Shown piece by piece: positions 30,551 to 41,100 of a stretch of DNA of 58,209 bases. The notes under the pieces are model-generated. The model was not told the DNA's origin, made no database searches, and saw nothing but the letters and a program-made list of their open reading frames with translations. The stretch lies in assembly GCA_016721905.1 (NCBI GenBank), contig JADKHH010000016.1, positions 1-58,209 on the forward strand, given 5' to 3'. The first letter of the stretch is position 1, and each line of letters opens with the position of its first letter. Source of the stretch: Candidatus Opimibacter skivensis. Its GTDB lineage: Bacteria; Bacteroidota; Bacteroidia; Chitinophagales; Saprospiraceae. The translations under genes and the position numbers were made by a program.

Positions 30551-31399
30551 ATGAAATCAATTCTACTAACAATCCTGTGTATAATTGCTGGCTGTTTAAC
30601 TTCTGCACTTCAAGCACAAGTAGTATCACTACCCTACTATTCCGGCTTCGATAGCGCTGCCGAGCGAAATGGATGGGCCGTCTATCGTCTCGGGGATGCC
30701 GCCCTGGGCAACTGGAGTATTGCAAACATCAATAGTTTTTCTGCACCATCCTGTATTAGTCATGATTACTCCCCTTCGAGTGGAGCTAATGTAGTGGATG
30801 ATTGGTACGTCTCCCCGGGATTTTTGCTGCCTTCTGGTGGCATGTTGGATTCTGTCCGGTATGCCTTTTCGGGATTCAGTGTACCGACCACAGGTGACAC
30901 GATAGGTGTATATCTCATCATAGGCAATCAGGATCCGGCTGCAGCATCAGGCATCATTGAGTTGGCTGAATTTCGCGATGCAGAATATCAAGCAGATAAT
31001 GTTTACCGGTTGCTCTCAGGCATTGCTTTGCCTCCAACAAATGACCTGGCTTTCATTGGGCTCAGATACAGAAATGCAGAAGCAAGTTCAAGATGGCTGT
31101 ATGTTCGGTTTGATAATATAGCAGTTCGTGAATCCACTACGTCCATACATAGGCCGGACAATGGAAAACCAAAAGTCATCTATCCAAATCCAACAAATGA
31201 TGAAGTGACTATTTTGCACCAGCAGACCGGAGGAACCGTTTTCTTCTATGATCAAACGGGAATTCCATTGTGCCAATATGCGTTGAGCAATAGCGAAACC
31301 TCGACGACACTGTCCCTCAGCCAATGGCCGCAGGGCATCTACAGGTTAGTCATCCAACAACAAAATCAAATTGAAAGCGTGTCACTTTCAAGAATGTAG
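30551..31399 (+). CDS. Secreted protein, choice-of-anchor-like domain plus T9SS type A sorting domain
   Basis: The ATG at 30551 gives a signal peptide (MKSILLTILCIIAG... ending LQAQ); the frame opens 12 codons earlier without a signal. The mature part starts with a jelly-roll-like domain typical of 'choice-of-anchor J' proteins: YYSGFDSAAERNGW, NVVDDWYVSPGFLL, YAFSGF, VRFDNIAVRE. The C-terminal about 75 residues form a type A sorting domain (VIYPNPTNDEVTI, LSQWPQGIYRLVI). The protein should be exported through the outer membrane by the type IX system. The length (282 residues) is short, so it has one functional domain. Ligand unknown. Confidence 0.78.
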   Translation: MKSILLTILCIIAGCLTSALQAQVVSLPYYSGFDSAAERNGWAVYRLGDAALGNWSIANINSFSAPSCISHDYSPSSGANVVDDWYVSPGFLLPSGGMLDSVRYAFSGFSVPTTGDTIGVYLIIGNQDPAAASGIIELAEFRDAEYQADNVYRLLSGIALPPTNDLAFIGLRYRNAEASSRWLYVRFDNIAVRESTTSIHRPDNGKPKVIYPNPTNDEVTILHQQTGGTVFFYDQTGIPLCQYALSNSETSTTLSLSQWPQGIYRLVIQQQNQIESVSLSRM

Positions 31400-31419
31400 G
31401 GGGATACTACAGCTTGCTG

Positions 31420-31947
31420 TTACAGATGAATAAACTTATCAACAGTCGCGATAAACTCACCTGGAGTAGGTGTGTAACCTGTTTTACCTAACTTATTAAG
31501 TTGATATTTATTAGTGGTCGGATCCTTGGTCATATTGATCAACCAGATGGTCGGGTAGCCGGTGATACCCAGAGCCTGCTGCATCGCTGCGTTTTGCTCC
31601 TTGTTCTTCTGAGGTATCTGCTTGCCTCTTGGAAAATCCAATTCGAGGAGCACTACGTTTTTCTTAGCCCATTCCTTGAATTCAGGCTTGGTAAATACGT
31701 CTGCATCCAGTCTCTTGCACCAGCCGCACCAGTCACTTCCGGTGAAGTTGGCCAGGATAGGTTTTTTCTCCTTGACAGATATGGCATACGCTTCATCCAG
31801 ATCGACCAGCCAACCTTCCTTCGCCGATGCATATGCAACTGGTTTTGGTTGCTCCGGTGCCTTAGTCGTTGTGGTGGTGGTCGGAGCTTGTGAACAAGAC
31901 TGCAACGCGCTGATGCTGAGTATTAAGAACAGAAAATGCTTGATCAT
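31420..31947 (-). CDS. Thioredoxin-like lipoprotein with CGWC motif
   Basis: This 175-residue protein has a signal sequence with lipobox LQSC (about residue 18), then a Thr-rich linker and a thioredoxin-like domain containing PILANFTGSDWCGWCKRLD (CGWC active site). After that come FTKPEFKEWAKKNVVLLELD and the cis-proline stretch GYPTIWLIN. It is a paralogue of the CGLC protein at 10966-11484: the order of segments, the Leu-Asp-Glu-Ala-Tyr motif before the domain and the C-terminal 'TGYTPTPGEFI' match. The likely role is disulfide reduction or repair on the periplasmic side. It converges with the T9SS cargo gene upstream. Confidence 0.87.
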   Translation of the reverse strand: MIKHFLFLILSISALQSCSQAPTTTTTTKAPEQPKPVAYASAKEGWLVDLDEAYAISVKEKKPILANFTGSDWCGWCKRLDADVFTKPEFKEWAKKNVVLLELDFPRGKQIPQKNKEQNAAMQQALGITGYPTIWLINMTKDPTTNKYQLNKLGKTGYTPTPGEFIATVDKFIHL

Positions 31948-32208
31948 ATCTAGTATTACTTTTTAAAAGAAAACGTAAGTGGCTGCAAAACTAAGCCTTT
32001 CCGTATATGTATTGTAACCATTAACAGGACTTTAATGATTTGGAGCCGCTACAAAAAGCGCTTCCAGCCAAGATGTTAAAACGAATGCACGCCTTTAGCT
32101 ATTCAATGGCAAACTACCTGAAGAGTCAGCTAACAGGCTGCCAACAGCATATAATCCATTGATTTTCAGCAAAAACAGACACTGCATAACCGTTTTGATA
32201 CAGGCTTG
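31948..32208. other. Intergenic gap, nothing recognised
   Basis: These 261 bases lie between two minus-strand genes. No open frame with protein-like composition, no repeat array and no terminator with a T tract were seen. Confidence 0.4.
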
Positions 32209-33231
32209 CTACTTCACTACATCAAATGCACCCGCATAAACTTCCTTTCCTGATGTCAGCCTGATGAAATACTTACCCGGCAGAAAGTCAGTGGTGCTGA
32301 TTTGTATCTGGGGTCCTTGACTGAGTGGTAACGAACGCACCAGCCTACCTTGAGGATCATAAATTTCGATATCGGCTGTAGTTACTCCGGAAGGAAGCGT
32401 AAAATTCACTTCGGTAGTTGCAGGATTTGGATATACCGAAAGCGCGCTCAAGGGCTGAACAGGATTGATAGCTGAAGTAAAATCTGCATCGAACCTGGTA
32501 CCGCTGTTGTAGATCTCCTTAGTCGTCGGATCCATCAGCCACGCGATGACATAGGTTTCATCCACATTCCACGTACCGCTGACGTCATACTGATAGGTTT
32601 TGGTCGCTTGTCCGCTGGTTAAGTCAACATCTTCGCCATTCACATCGGTCAGGAATCGACGGAACACATTGTGATGAACCGTCTCCCCATTTGGTGCATT
32701 ATAGAATATCTCCTTTTCCACAATGACCGCATACAGACGTGCTGTACTCACTGATCCACCGACTACATCCCGGAGGTCGATCGTTACTGTTCGGCTGGTA
32801 CCGGCAGTTTCATCAACATTGACATATAACCATGAGGTGCCGCCTGTGAGATTGTCCAGCACTGTTGTGTTCACTCCTGAAGAGGATTTGAAATCGATCC
32901 CGTTCAACGCTACGGTTGGTGTGCCAAAAATTTCACCTGCATAGTGTTGGAAGCGGGTTGAATTCTCCGGAATATTTGCCTGGTAATAGATACAACTGCT
33001 ATAAGGTTTGCCGGGATAAAAGCTGATGAGGTGATATTCACCTTCATAATTGCCCAGCCGGCTGAACAATCCGGGATTCTGTGATCCACAACTTGGACAT
33101 GGCGTGTTGGTAAACAATTCGAGTGTGGCATACCGGATGGGAAGATCCTGGGCGGAAACAGATGCCGGCTTGAGGAAAATCACAATTCCGAATCCGATAA
33201 TGATCAATATGTGCTTAAAATACTTCATCAC
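32209..33231 (-). CDS. Omp28-like secreted protein with T9SS type A sorting domain
   Basis: The 340-residue product has a signal peptide (core about 7-26, ending SVSAQ). An Omp28-related, thioredoxin-like domain follows: YATLELFTNTPCPSCGSQNPG carries a CPSC pair in the position of a redox motif, followed by YHLISFYPGK and FGTPTVALNG. The central part (about 120-250) is beta-rich with TARLYAVIVEKE, a typical Omp28 pattern. The last about 75 residues are a type A sorting domain (LSVYPNPATTEVNF, LPGKYFIRLTSG). The start may be 33231 or the adjacent ATG at 33228. The role is unknown; related Porphyromonas proteins are surface adhesins. Confidence 0.82.
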   Translation of the reverse strand: MMKYFKHILIIIGFGIVIFLKPASVSAQDLPIRYATLELFTNTPCPSCGSQNPGLFSRLGNYEGEYHLISFYPGKPYSSCIYYQANIPENSTRFQHYAGEIFGTPTVALNGIDFKSSSGVNTTVLDNLTGGTSWLYVNVDETAGTSRTVTIDLRDVVGGSVSTARLYAVIVEKEIFYNAPNGETVHHNVFRRFLTDVNGEDVDLTSGQATKTYQYDVSGTWNVDETYVIAWLMDPTTKEIYNSGTRFDADFTSAINPVQPLSALSVYPNPATTEVNFTLPSGVTTADIEIYDPQGRLVRSLPLSQGPQIQISTTDFLPGKYFIRLTSGKEVYAGAFDVVK

Positions 33232-33388
33232 TTTACCTGGTTTATGGTTTAAAATCAGAGGTCAAGTATAACGGAATTTATAGAAAGAAGTTCTGGATTT
33301 TAACCCGATGTGACCCGATCTAAAACTTATACCTACCCCATGTTGTCTTATCCTGAGATATACTATGCTTCCTATCAAACAATCTTCA

Positions 33389-34456
33389 ATGAACACAACT
33401 AAAACAAAAGCCTTCGGCACAGCGGCAGCAGATGCGCCATTACAGTTAATGGACATCCAACGCAGAGATCTGACTCCGGACGATGTTGAAATAGAAATTC
33501 TCTTCTGTGGTGTATGCCACTCGGATCTGCATACCGCCAGAAATGACTGGGGTGGAACCATCTACCCGGCGGTACCCGGTCACGAAATAGTCGGCAGGGT
33601 CACACAAACGGGTAGTAACGTCATCAAATTTAAAGCTGGTGACTTGGCAGCCATTGGATGCCTTGTTGATTCGTGCAGGACATGTAAAAACTGCGCGGAA
33701 GACCTGGAACAATATTGTATCAAAGGCTTTACAGGCACCTACAATGGAAATGACAAGCATCTTGGAGGTAAAACATTCGGAGGTTATGCTGAAAAAATAG
33801 TGGTTGATCAGCATTTCGTTTTACGCGTGCCCTCCAATCTGGATCTTGCAGCTACAGCTCCATTACTATGTGCCGGTATTACGACCTGGTCTCCACTCAG
33901 GCACTGGAAAGTAGGCAAGCACAGCAACGTGGCGGTAGTTGGGTTGGGTGGTTTAGGACATATGGCAATCAAACTGGCGAAAGGACTGGGGGCTAAGGTC
34001 ACCTTGTTTTCCAGATCACCAGCAAAAGAACAGGATGCTTTGGATCTGGGGGCTGATAAAGTTGTCATTTCTACTGATCCTATGCAGATGAAGAAGGTTT
34101 CTGGCGAGTTTGACCTGATCATCGATACAGTGCCTTATGACCACGATCTGAATATTTATATCCCGACCCTATCGGCCAGTGGAACATTGGTATTAGTTGG
34201 CTATCTGGGTAAACTGGATACTCCGTTGAATACATCACCGATGGTGATCAAACGGAAAGCCATCTCCGGGTCCTTAATCGGCGGCATCGCTGAAACCCAG
34301 GAGATGCTTGACTTCTGTGGTGAACACAACATCACTTCTGACATTGAAATCATCCGGATGCAGGACATCAATGAGGCCTATGAGCGATTGCTGAAGAGTG
34401 ATGTGCGGTATCGGTTTGTGATTGATATGGCATCATTGAAAAATGGCGTTTCGTAA
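33389..34456 (+). CDS. Zinc-dependent NADP(H) alcohol/aldehyde reductase, YahK/CAD type
   Basis: The ATG at 33389 gives the usual N-terminus (MNTTKTKAFG). The 355-residue protein is a medium-chain dehydrogenase of the cinnamyl-alcohol-dehydrogenase group. It has the catalytic zinc ligands in FCGVCHSDLHTARNDWG and PGHEIVG, the structural zinc cysteines in VDSCRTCKNCAEDLEQYC, the Rossmann motif VVGLGGLGHMAIKLAKGLGA and the family-specific stretches LLCAGITTWSPLRHW and GGIAETQEMLDFC. It closely follows the E. coli YahK pattern and should reduce a broad range of aldehydes with NADPH in the cytosol. It is a single gene, with no operon partner. The physiological substrate is unknown. Confidence 0.9.
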   Translation: MNTTKTKAFGTAAADAPLQLMDIQRRDLTPDDVEIEILFCGVCHSDLHTARNDWGGTIYPAVPGHEIVGRVTQTGSNVIKFKAGDLAAIGCLVDSCRTCKNCAEDLEQYCIKGFTGTYNGNDKHLGGKTFGGYAEKIVVDQHFVLRVPSNLDLAATAPLLCAGITTWSPLRHWKVGKHSNVAVVGLGGLGHMAIKLAKGLGAKVTLFSRSPAKEQDALDLGADKVVISTDPMQMKKVSGEFDLIIDTVPYDHDLNIYIPTLSASGTLVLVGYLGKLDTPLNTSPMVIKRKAISGSLIGGIAETQEMLDFCGEHNITSDIEIIRMQDINEAYERLLKSDVRYRFVIDMASLKNGVS

Positions 34457-34623
34457 CGGTTGTCTAAACGTAGTGTACGAAGAACATCACAGAACCACCA
34501 TCACTTTATAACCACAACCATCTTCTTCGTCATGGTGTACGTATTTCGAATTTGAATAGAGGGAAAAGGAATTTCAAAAGTTTTTACTATTTTCGTTGAA
34601 ACCGATTTTAAAAACTCCAAATT

Positions 34624-36720
34624 ATGAAATTTCTTTACAGCCCTATTCTATACTTCGCTTTACTTCAAATGAATGTCAATGCTCAGTTTAATTGGCAACA
34701 TACTGATGGGCCTATTGGTATTGCAAAACCTCAAACACTTTCAAACGAGTTCTATACATTCATACCGGACCAGGAGTATTTATTTCGAACTGAAGATGGC
34801 AATTACTGGGAAACGATTGATCGACCAGTGAGCAGGCTAATGGCAGTCTATCAGGATACATTAGTAAATATTTATTTTGATAAAGACACTTCTGCTGGCC
34901 ACCTTCAATTCAGTATTGACAATGGTGAAACCTGGACAGTTAAAGAAATTCCAAATGAACTGGATCATTATGCATGCAATATTGCTATTTGTGGTCTCGG
35001 ATTATACATCTATAGGCTTGATCAAAACTTGCTATATCGATCTTCAGATTTTGGGGATTCCTGGGAGAACATAGCCCTTCAGGGTATTACAGGTTCCCGG
35101 TTTTTTACAATGGATGAGAGGCTATACCTGCAAAATACCCGGACATTAGCAAGAAGTGATTTGAATGGTGAAAGTTGGGAAATCATCACACCTCCTCTGG
35201 CGGATGGCAGACGGATAGTTGATGTTGTTGCAGATGGGCATCACATTTTAGTAGCTGACAATGGATTATCTCCAGAGGCTATACAGGAAGGTTCGATTTG
35301 GCATGCCCATGATAGTGTTTTGATCTGGGAAGAGGCACCGGTTCTCACGATAACAACCGATTCGGATAATGTAATCCATCAAATAAAAAATCAGGTGTTT
35401 GCAGCGATCGATCATTATATCTTGCGTACCGAAGACTTTGGGTTTACCTGGGATACACTTACTAAATTAGAATTTGCAAATTTTACCTGGGGATTGGCTA
35501 ACGTCAAGGATACATTACTGCATAGCACCTATTTTCAAGGGATGTATAAATGGGATGCAAGCGCAGAAGTTCTGACTCAGTGCAACACAGGATTAACAAA
35601 AGGATCGATCTGGGAACTCGAAATGTCAAACGATAAGATCTGGACGGCTGGTAGCACAGGCATCTACAATTATGATCTTAACTCCGGAGAATGGAGTAAC
35701 AAGATGAATTTACCAGAACCTTATTGGCCCTACCAATATAATCGAATGGCCTCCAATGATCTCGGCTGGGTGGCCATAACCAATTATTATGACCTATCAT
35801 TTTACCTATCAATAGATAGTGGGCTTACATGGGATACCATTTACATCGATCCTATGCTTTTAGGCATATTTGAAATCTATCTGCTCGATGAGACCATTTT
35901 AATTATAAGTGATGTTACTATACGATCTACTGACAAGGGTAAAAATTGGGATTATTTATTTTGGGAAGAAGACCTGATCCGAACCAATCTGGTCAAATTC
36001 AAAGGCCGTCACTACATGTCAGGACAAGAACTGCTTTATGCCAGTCAGGACAATGGCTTGACATGGGATGCAACAACACCACCTTTCAGAATATGGGCGC
36101 TTGGAACCTACGGTGAAGACTTGTTTGCTGTCACTTATGAAAATGGAGCAACCGTATTGTATATATCCAAAGATGCTACAGAATGGACATATGCCGGGGA
36201 TGGATTCCCTTTTCTTTACCCTGTTTCCGGGATAAGCAATAAAGGTAAACACCTCTTTTACCGTGATAACGAAAATTACTACGTATTTAATGCAGACCCT
36301 TACCAAAACACCTATACTTCACCTATCAATCCTATAAACTGGTCTGTGTATCCCATGACGAAACTAGGATCCGATTTCCTCTTTACACAGGATAAAATAT
36401 ATTTGGGAGGATCTGGATTATATCAAACTTTAATTGAAGATCCTTTTATCACCAATATCTCAGAAGAGCCAAATGAAATAAACAATATATTCTCGCTAGC
36501 TCCAAATCCAGCAAGCCATACATTAGAGATCAGTATCCATGCCAATAATCCTATCGGAACCATCCAACTTCTCACATCAAACGGAGTACTACTTAGGTCA
36601 GTATTTGTGGCTAAAGACAAAGAAACGCTTGACATCAGGAGTTTACATCCGGGTATTTATTATATACTCTTGACAAGTAGTACCGGAACAAGTATTAAAT
36701 CATTTATAAAAATCGATTAG
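34624..36720 (+). CDS. Secreted beta-propeller (sortilin/BNR-like) protein with T9SS type A sorting domain
   Basis: This 698-residue protein has a signal peptide ending NVNAQ (about residue 21). Repeats of the Asp-box/photosystem-assembly type follow: DNGETWTVKEIPN, SSDFGDSWENIA, TEDFGFTWDTL, SIDSGLTWDTIY, STDKGKNWDYL, SQDNGLTWDATT and SKDATEWTYAG. Their spacing of about 45-90 residues is typical of BNR propellers. The C-terminal about 80 residues are a sorting domain (FSLAPNPASHTLEIS, LDIRSLHPGIYYILL). It should be a type IX cargo exposed at the surface or released. The gene is followed by a T-rich stretch (36721-36730) without an evident hairpin. No catalytic motif was seen, so it is probably a binding protein. 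Confidence 0.85.
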   Translation: MKFLYSPILYFALLQMNVNAQFNWQHTDGPIGIAKPQTLSNEFYTFIPDQEYLFRTEDGNYWETIDRPVSRLMAVYQDTLVNIYFDKDTSAGHLQFSIDNGETWTVKEIPNELDHYACNIAICGLGLYIYRLDQNLLYRSSDFGDSWENIALQGITGSRFFTMDERLYLQNTRTLARSDLNGESWEIITPPLADGRRIVDVVADGHHILVADNGLSPEAIQEGSIWHAHDSVLIWEEAPVLTITTDSDNVIHQIKNQVFAAIDHYILRTEDFGFTWDTLTKLEFANFTWGLANVKDTLLHSTYFQGMYKWDASAEVLTQCNTGLTKGSIWELEMSNDKIWTAGSTGIYNYDLNSGEWSNKMNLPEPYWPYQYNRMASNDLGWVAITNYYDLSFYLSIDSGLTWDTIYIDPMLLGIFEIYLLDETILIISDVTIRSTDKGKNWDYLFWEEDLIRTNLVKFKGRHYMSGQELLYASQDNGLTWDATTPPFRIWALGTYGEDLFAVTYENGATVLYISKDATEWTYAGDGFPFLYPVSGISNKGKHLFYRDNENYYVFNADPYQNTYTSPINPINWSVYPMTKLGSDFLFTQDKIYLGGSGLYQTLIEDPFITNISEEPNEINNIFSLAPNPASHTLEISIHANNPIGTIQLLTSNGVLLRSVFVAKDKETLDIRSLHPGIYYILLTSSTGTSIKSFIKID

Positions 36721-36815
36721 TTTTTTTTATTCTCAAGTTGTTCCATAGGAGTGCTTGAAAATCCTTTGGGTTCAGGTAAACTTGGATGGGGTAAATGTGC
36801 CAACAGCATCATAAC

Positions 36816-36908
36816 ATGACTTTGATTGATGTCAATAACTTACCATTGGGTAAGCACATAGTCATAACCAATGAATTTGGTGAAGCAGGAAGATTTGCAA
36901 AAATGTAG
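36816..36908 (+). pseudogene. Possible remnant of a T9SS type A sorting-domain end
   Basis: A 30-codon open stretch reads IDVNNLPLGKHIVITN and then GRFAKM-stop. This is the usual closing pattern of a type A sorting domain (L..LPxGxYxV...g.....kf.k). No signal peptide or body lies in front of it: the frame is closed by a stop just upstream at about 36793. It may be the tail of a deleted cargo gene between the propeller gene and the lipoprotein gene, or a chance resemblance. Confidence 0.3.
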
Positions 36909-36963
36909 TTTATACCTTCCATCGCTATTCAAAATATATTTTTGATTTGACCGTTAACGAGTC

Positions 36964-37401
36964 ATGTCCCTATCCCCAATAGTCAAACTCCTTTTTGCAG
37001 TCTTCATCCTTTCTCAACTTGCCTGCAAATGTGATGGTCGCGTGGATTGTGAGCGGCCATACCATTTTGCTGAGATCCGGCTTGTCCGCGATGGAAAGAA
37101 TGCTGTATTCGGTCCAGATGCTTTCATAGATCGCGATTCTATTCTGATATTATCTCCAGACCCCCGTTATCTGAATTTTAAGGTCACTTTCATCGACAGC
37201 ACCGAATCCATGATCATAAACATATTTCCAAATTTTCCAATAATACTGGAGACACCCGGACATCTTGATACACTAACATGTACCACCATCATTACTGACA
37301 GGAGCGAATGCTGCGTCCAATATTCACTTTCCTCTATCCAGTGGAATGGTGAGGATATCTGTTCAGAAAATTGTGCGGACATATTGGATATTCAGATTTA
37401 G
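36964..37401 (+). CDS. Small lipoprotein of unknown function
   Basis: This 145-residue protein has a short hydrophobic N-terminus with lipobox LSQLAC (Cys about residue 21). The mature part is beta-rich with nine or so Cys residues (CDGRVDC, TLTCTT, RSECCVQYS, DICSENCADIL), suggesting several disulfides in an exported protein. No family was recognised. It converges with the exbD-like gene, leaving only about 25 bases between the stops. Confidence 0.6.
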   Translation: MSLSPIVKLLFAVFILSQLACKCDGRVDCERPYHFAEIRLVRDGKNAVFGPDAFIDRDSILILSPDPRYLNFKVTFIDSTESMIINIFPNFPIILETPGHLDTLTCTTIITDRSECCVQYSLSSIQWNGEDICSENCADILDIQI

Positions 37402-37425
37402 ATGCGTTCATTAAATGAAGAATCA

Positions 37426-37962
37426 CTATTCATCGCGTCTCAAACATATGTTTAATCCAATGATCTTTACCACCATCGAATCCACCGGCGTATCCGCCTT
37501 CATGATCGTATATCGCTTGACATCATTGATCAGCATTTCATCCAGGACATCAACCACATGCTTATAATTTGCACCTGGCAATGGCTTGATGAGCACCAAT
37601 AACATGTCCTTATTTCCCCATTTAGCCTCCACCTCTGCTTGCCTGCGCTGAATGTATTTCCGTAACCCATTCGCCGCATAGTCCATACTGTCGATCATGA
37701 TATCCGATATCGACCTGATCTCATCCGGCAATGAATAGGTGTACAGATGATCACGAGTACCTAACAACAACGTAGAGGTTTTAGATTGAGGATATACCGA
37801 TGGATCACCTGTTTCATCCGGTTTTAGAATCTGCATGGTCGTTGGTTTTGCCAGCGTTGAAGCAAGCATAAAAAAGGTAATCAGCAGAAATCCAAGGTCC
37901 ACCATCGCCGTGAGGTCAACCCTGGTTGAAACCCGCCTGCCATTTCGTTGATTGATTTCCAT
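37426..37962 (-). CDS. ExbD/TolR-type proton-channel subunit, orphan
   Basis: The 178-residue product has the ExbD layout: a short basic cytosolic start (MEINQRNGRRVSTRVDL), one transmembrane helix (TAMVDLGFLLITFFMLAST) with the conserved Asp that carries protons in the ExbBD channel, and a periplasmic domain of about 120 residues ending with a 'YxxvvdvLDemlindvkrYtImkad' segment. ExbD normally works with ExbB and TonB, but neither is next to it here, so the partner must be encoded elsewhere. An in-frame start further upstream is possible but the context supports 37962. Confidence 0.82.
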   Translation of the reverse strand: MEINQRNGRRVSTRVDLTAMVDLGFLLITFFMLASTLAKPTTMQILKPDETGDPSVYPQSKTSTLLLGTRDHLYTYSLPDEIRSISDIMIDSMDYAANGLRKYIQRRQAEVEAKWGNKDMLLVLIKPLPGANYKHVVDVLDEMLINDVKRYTIMKADTPVDSMVVKIIGLNICLRRDE

Positions 37963-38050
37963 GTTGTCGCGCCTTTGGTTTGATCATAAGATGCAGGCAA
38001 CATATCATTTGCATAATTGAAGGAGCAGGTTCTTGCTTAACCAGGTTCGA

Positions 38051-38132
38051 TAAAAAAAGTGGAGACGCGATGAATCGGATGTAATCCAATAAAAAAAGTA
38101 GAGACGCGATGAATCGCATCTCTACTTTTTTT
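38051..38132. repeat. AGAGACGCGAT palindromic repeat, one degenerate and one full copy
   Basis: 38091-38132 is a near-perfect palindrome: AAAAAGTAGAGACGCGAT, then its reverse complement with one mismatch. Immediately upstream (38051-38085) lies a half-degenerate copy starting AAAAAAAGTGGAGACGCGAT. The same core recurs at 46495-46535 and as a half site at 50123-50138. The T run after the second arm could also let it act as a terminator, but the repetition suggests a dispersed element. Confidence 0.75.
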
Positions 38133-38185
38133 AGGACCTGATGGTCTATGTTCGTTTTTCAATCCAGGATTGAAAAACCAAATCA

Positions 38186-41100
38186 TTAATCAATCACCGA
38201 AACCTTTTCGGTCATAATACCTGAAGTGGTGATGACCCTGAGTACATACATACCCGGAGCCAGCGAGGACACATCCAGCTGATCTGAAAATACAGCTGAA
38301 CCCGTTGATTGATACTCACGATTGTCCACCATCTTGCCTGACATATCCAACATCACGATCCGGGTGACTGTTGATTCAACAGTCTGTGCGTAGCGAATCT
38401 GTAAGATGTCTCTTGTCGGATTTGGTGACACCTGCAATGTTGCAGACCCTGTGTTGTTTTTAATCGGCTTATCTGACATCTCAACTACATCAATTGGTCT
38501 TCCATCGATCACAGGTTCATCCGAATTGTCAGGCGTAGCAAAATTGTTAGACTGGTAATCGAATACACAGATATTAAAGGTACCTGTCGTCCCTGCATAT
38601 CCCCATACACGAACCCATATAGTTTCATTTGCACTGCCTGTCACAGAAATGACTGGCATCGTCGAACCATTTCCGGTTGAGTTATCGTCTTCACAGGAGA
38701 TATATTCCAGGTCAGCGCAACCGCCACCCCTGTATACTTCCATCACAGCATCAGACAAACTACCTGCTGTCGTGCGGATGGTCACCACTGGATTGCTGAC
38801 ATCCGGCATGGTAAAGCTGAACCAGACATCCTTGTGGTTATTTTCCGGGCACCATCCCATCGGTGGTGGTGAACTCTCCGTCGCATCAACATTTGAAGAT
38901 GCCGAGTTGACACAATTACTGTTTACAGTAAGTACGGTTGCACTATCACATTCATTACTACCAGGTCCTGTGCCACCGGTTGTCTTAAACGTCAATGGAA
39001 CTGTCCATGCGCTGTAATTACCGCCTCCGCAATTAGCGCGGACGCGCCATTGATAGGTTGTGCCTGGAATGAATCCACCTAATGTAATCGTGGTGTCTGC
39101 TAAAGGACTACCTGGTGCAGTGTACCATGATCCGTTTGGAACCCGTAACTCCACAGAATAGGTTTGCGCACCCGGTACGTTTGACCAGTTGAATGTAGCA
39201 GAAGTCTCCGTGACATTCGTTGTCGAGGTATAGGTAGGTGCATAACATGAATAACCTAGTGTGGTGAATGTCGCAGGGTTTGACCACTCACTATAAGATC
39301 CTGCATAACAGTTTGACCGAACACGCCATTGGTATGTGGCTCCAGGTGTCAAGCCAGTGACCGTGTACCATGTTTCGGTCCATGGACCACCTGTGATATC
39401 AATCCATGTGTTACTACCATAAAGTTTTATCTGAAGATCATAACTCAAGGCGCCACTGACAGGAGACCAGTCGAGATTAGCTGAAGACTCAGTGATATAC
39501 GTCGTATACAGCCAGTATGGTGCATTACAATAGGATACCCCACTCGTGGTGAAAGTGACGGCCAGTGACCAGTAACTATGACTACCATCTTCACAATCTG
39601 TCCTTACACGCCACTGATACGTAGTACCTGGATATAAACCATTAAGAGTGATAGAGGTATATGTTGTCGGACTACCGGGAACATCGACCCAGGTTCCATT
39701 TGGTTGGCGGTACTGGACTGTATAACTCCATGCGCCCCACACTGATGACCAATTAAAGGTAGCAGAGGTCTGCGTGATGCCTGTAGTGGATAACCAGCTT
39801 GGTACATGACACGAATATCCAAGGGTCGTGAAAGTGACTGGCCAGGACCATGAACTGTATGACCAGTTTGAACAGTTACTGCGCACACGCCATTCATAGG
39901 TCGCACCTGGCTGCAGGTTGCTGATATAGGCCCAATTGCTATAAAATGGTCCGTTCTGAAGGTCATACCATGTACCATTTGCAAGACGATATTGCACTGA
40001 ATAACTAACAGCACCTGGTACGGCATCCCAACCAAGCGAAGCAGAGGATTGGGTGATATTTGAAGTATACAACCAACTTGGGGCTTCACAGGAATAGTAG
40101 CAAACTGTAGTGAAAGAAACAGGTTGTGTCCAGTAGCTGTATTGGCCCCAACCGCAATTAGCTTTTACGCGCCACTGATAGGTAGTGCATGGATTCAAGC
40201 CGGTCATTGTGATCCAGGTTCCGTATGTTGGGCTACCAGGTACGTCATACCAATAGCCATTCGGTAAGCGGGTTTGAACTGTGTAGCTCTCAGCACCCCA
40301 GACTTCATCCCAACTGAAAGTAGCTGATGATTGAGTAACATTGGATGTTACAGGCCAGGTAGGTGTATGGCAGGAATAGCCTAAAGTAGAGAATGTTTCA
40401 ATATAGGACCATTGACTGTATTGCCAGTTTGAACAAGTTGTCCTGACACGCCACTCATAGTTGGTACCAGGTTGCAGGCCATTGACGTTAGTCCAGGTTC
40501 CGGAGAAAGGTCCACCTGGCAGTATATACCAGTTACCATTTGCGGTTCTGAACTCAATCGTATAGTTGTAAGCACCATAGACGCCTTCCCAATTGAGGGT
40601 AGCTGAGGTTTGGGTTATGTTTGATGTATATAGCCAATATGGACGATCGCAGGAGTAACCTCCCAGGGTGGTAAAATTGACAGGATAAGTCCAGTTACTG
40701 TATTGGTAATATCCGCAATTAGCCCTGACGCGCCATTGGTAAGTGGTGTTAGGATTCAGGCCTGTGGCTGAAGCCCAGGTATTGTAGTATGGATTGCCTG
40801 GCAGATCATACCAATTGCCGTTGAGGAGGCGTATCTGGACAGAATAGCTTTGGGCGCCCCAGGATTCTTCCCAGCTAAAGCTGGCAGAGTTCTGGGTGAT
40901 ATTGGAGGTGACTGGCCAGGTAGGTGTGCTGCAGGAATATCCAAGTGTGGTAAAACTTGCAGGATAGGACCAAGAGCTGTACATCCAGTTGGAGCAATTG
41001 CTTCTGACGCGCCACTCATAGGCGGTACCAGGTTGCAAATTATTGATCGTGAACCAGGTCTGTGTCCATGGGCCGCCGGGAACATCCCACCATGAGCCAC

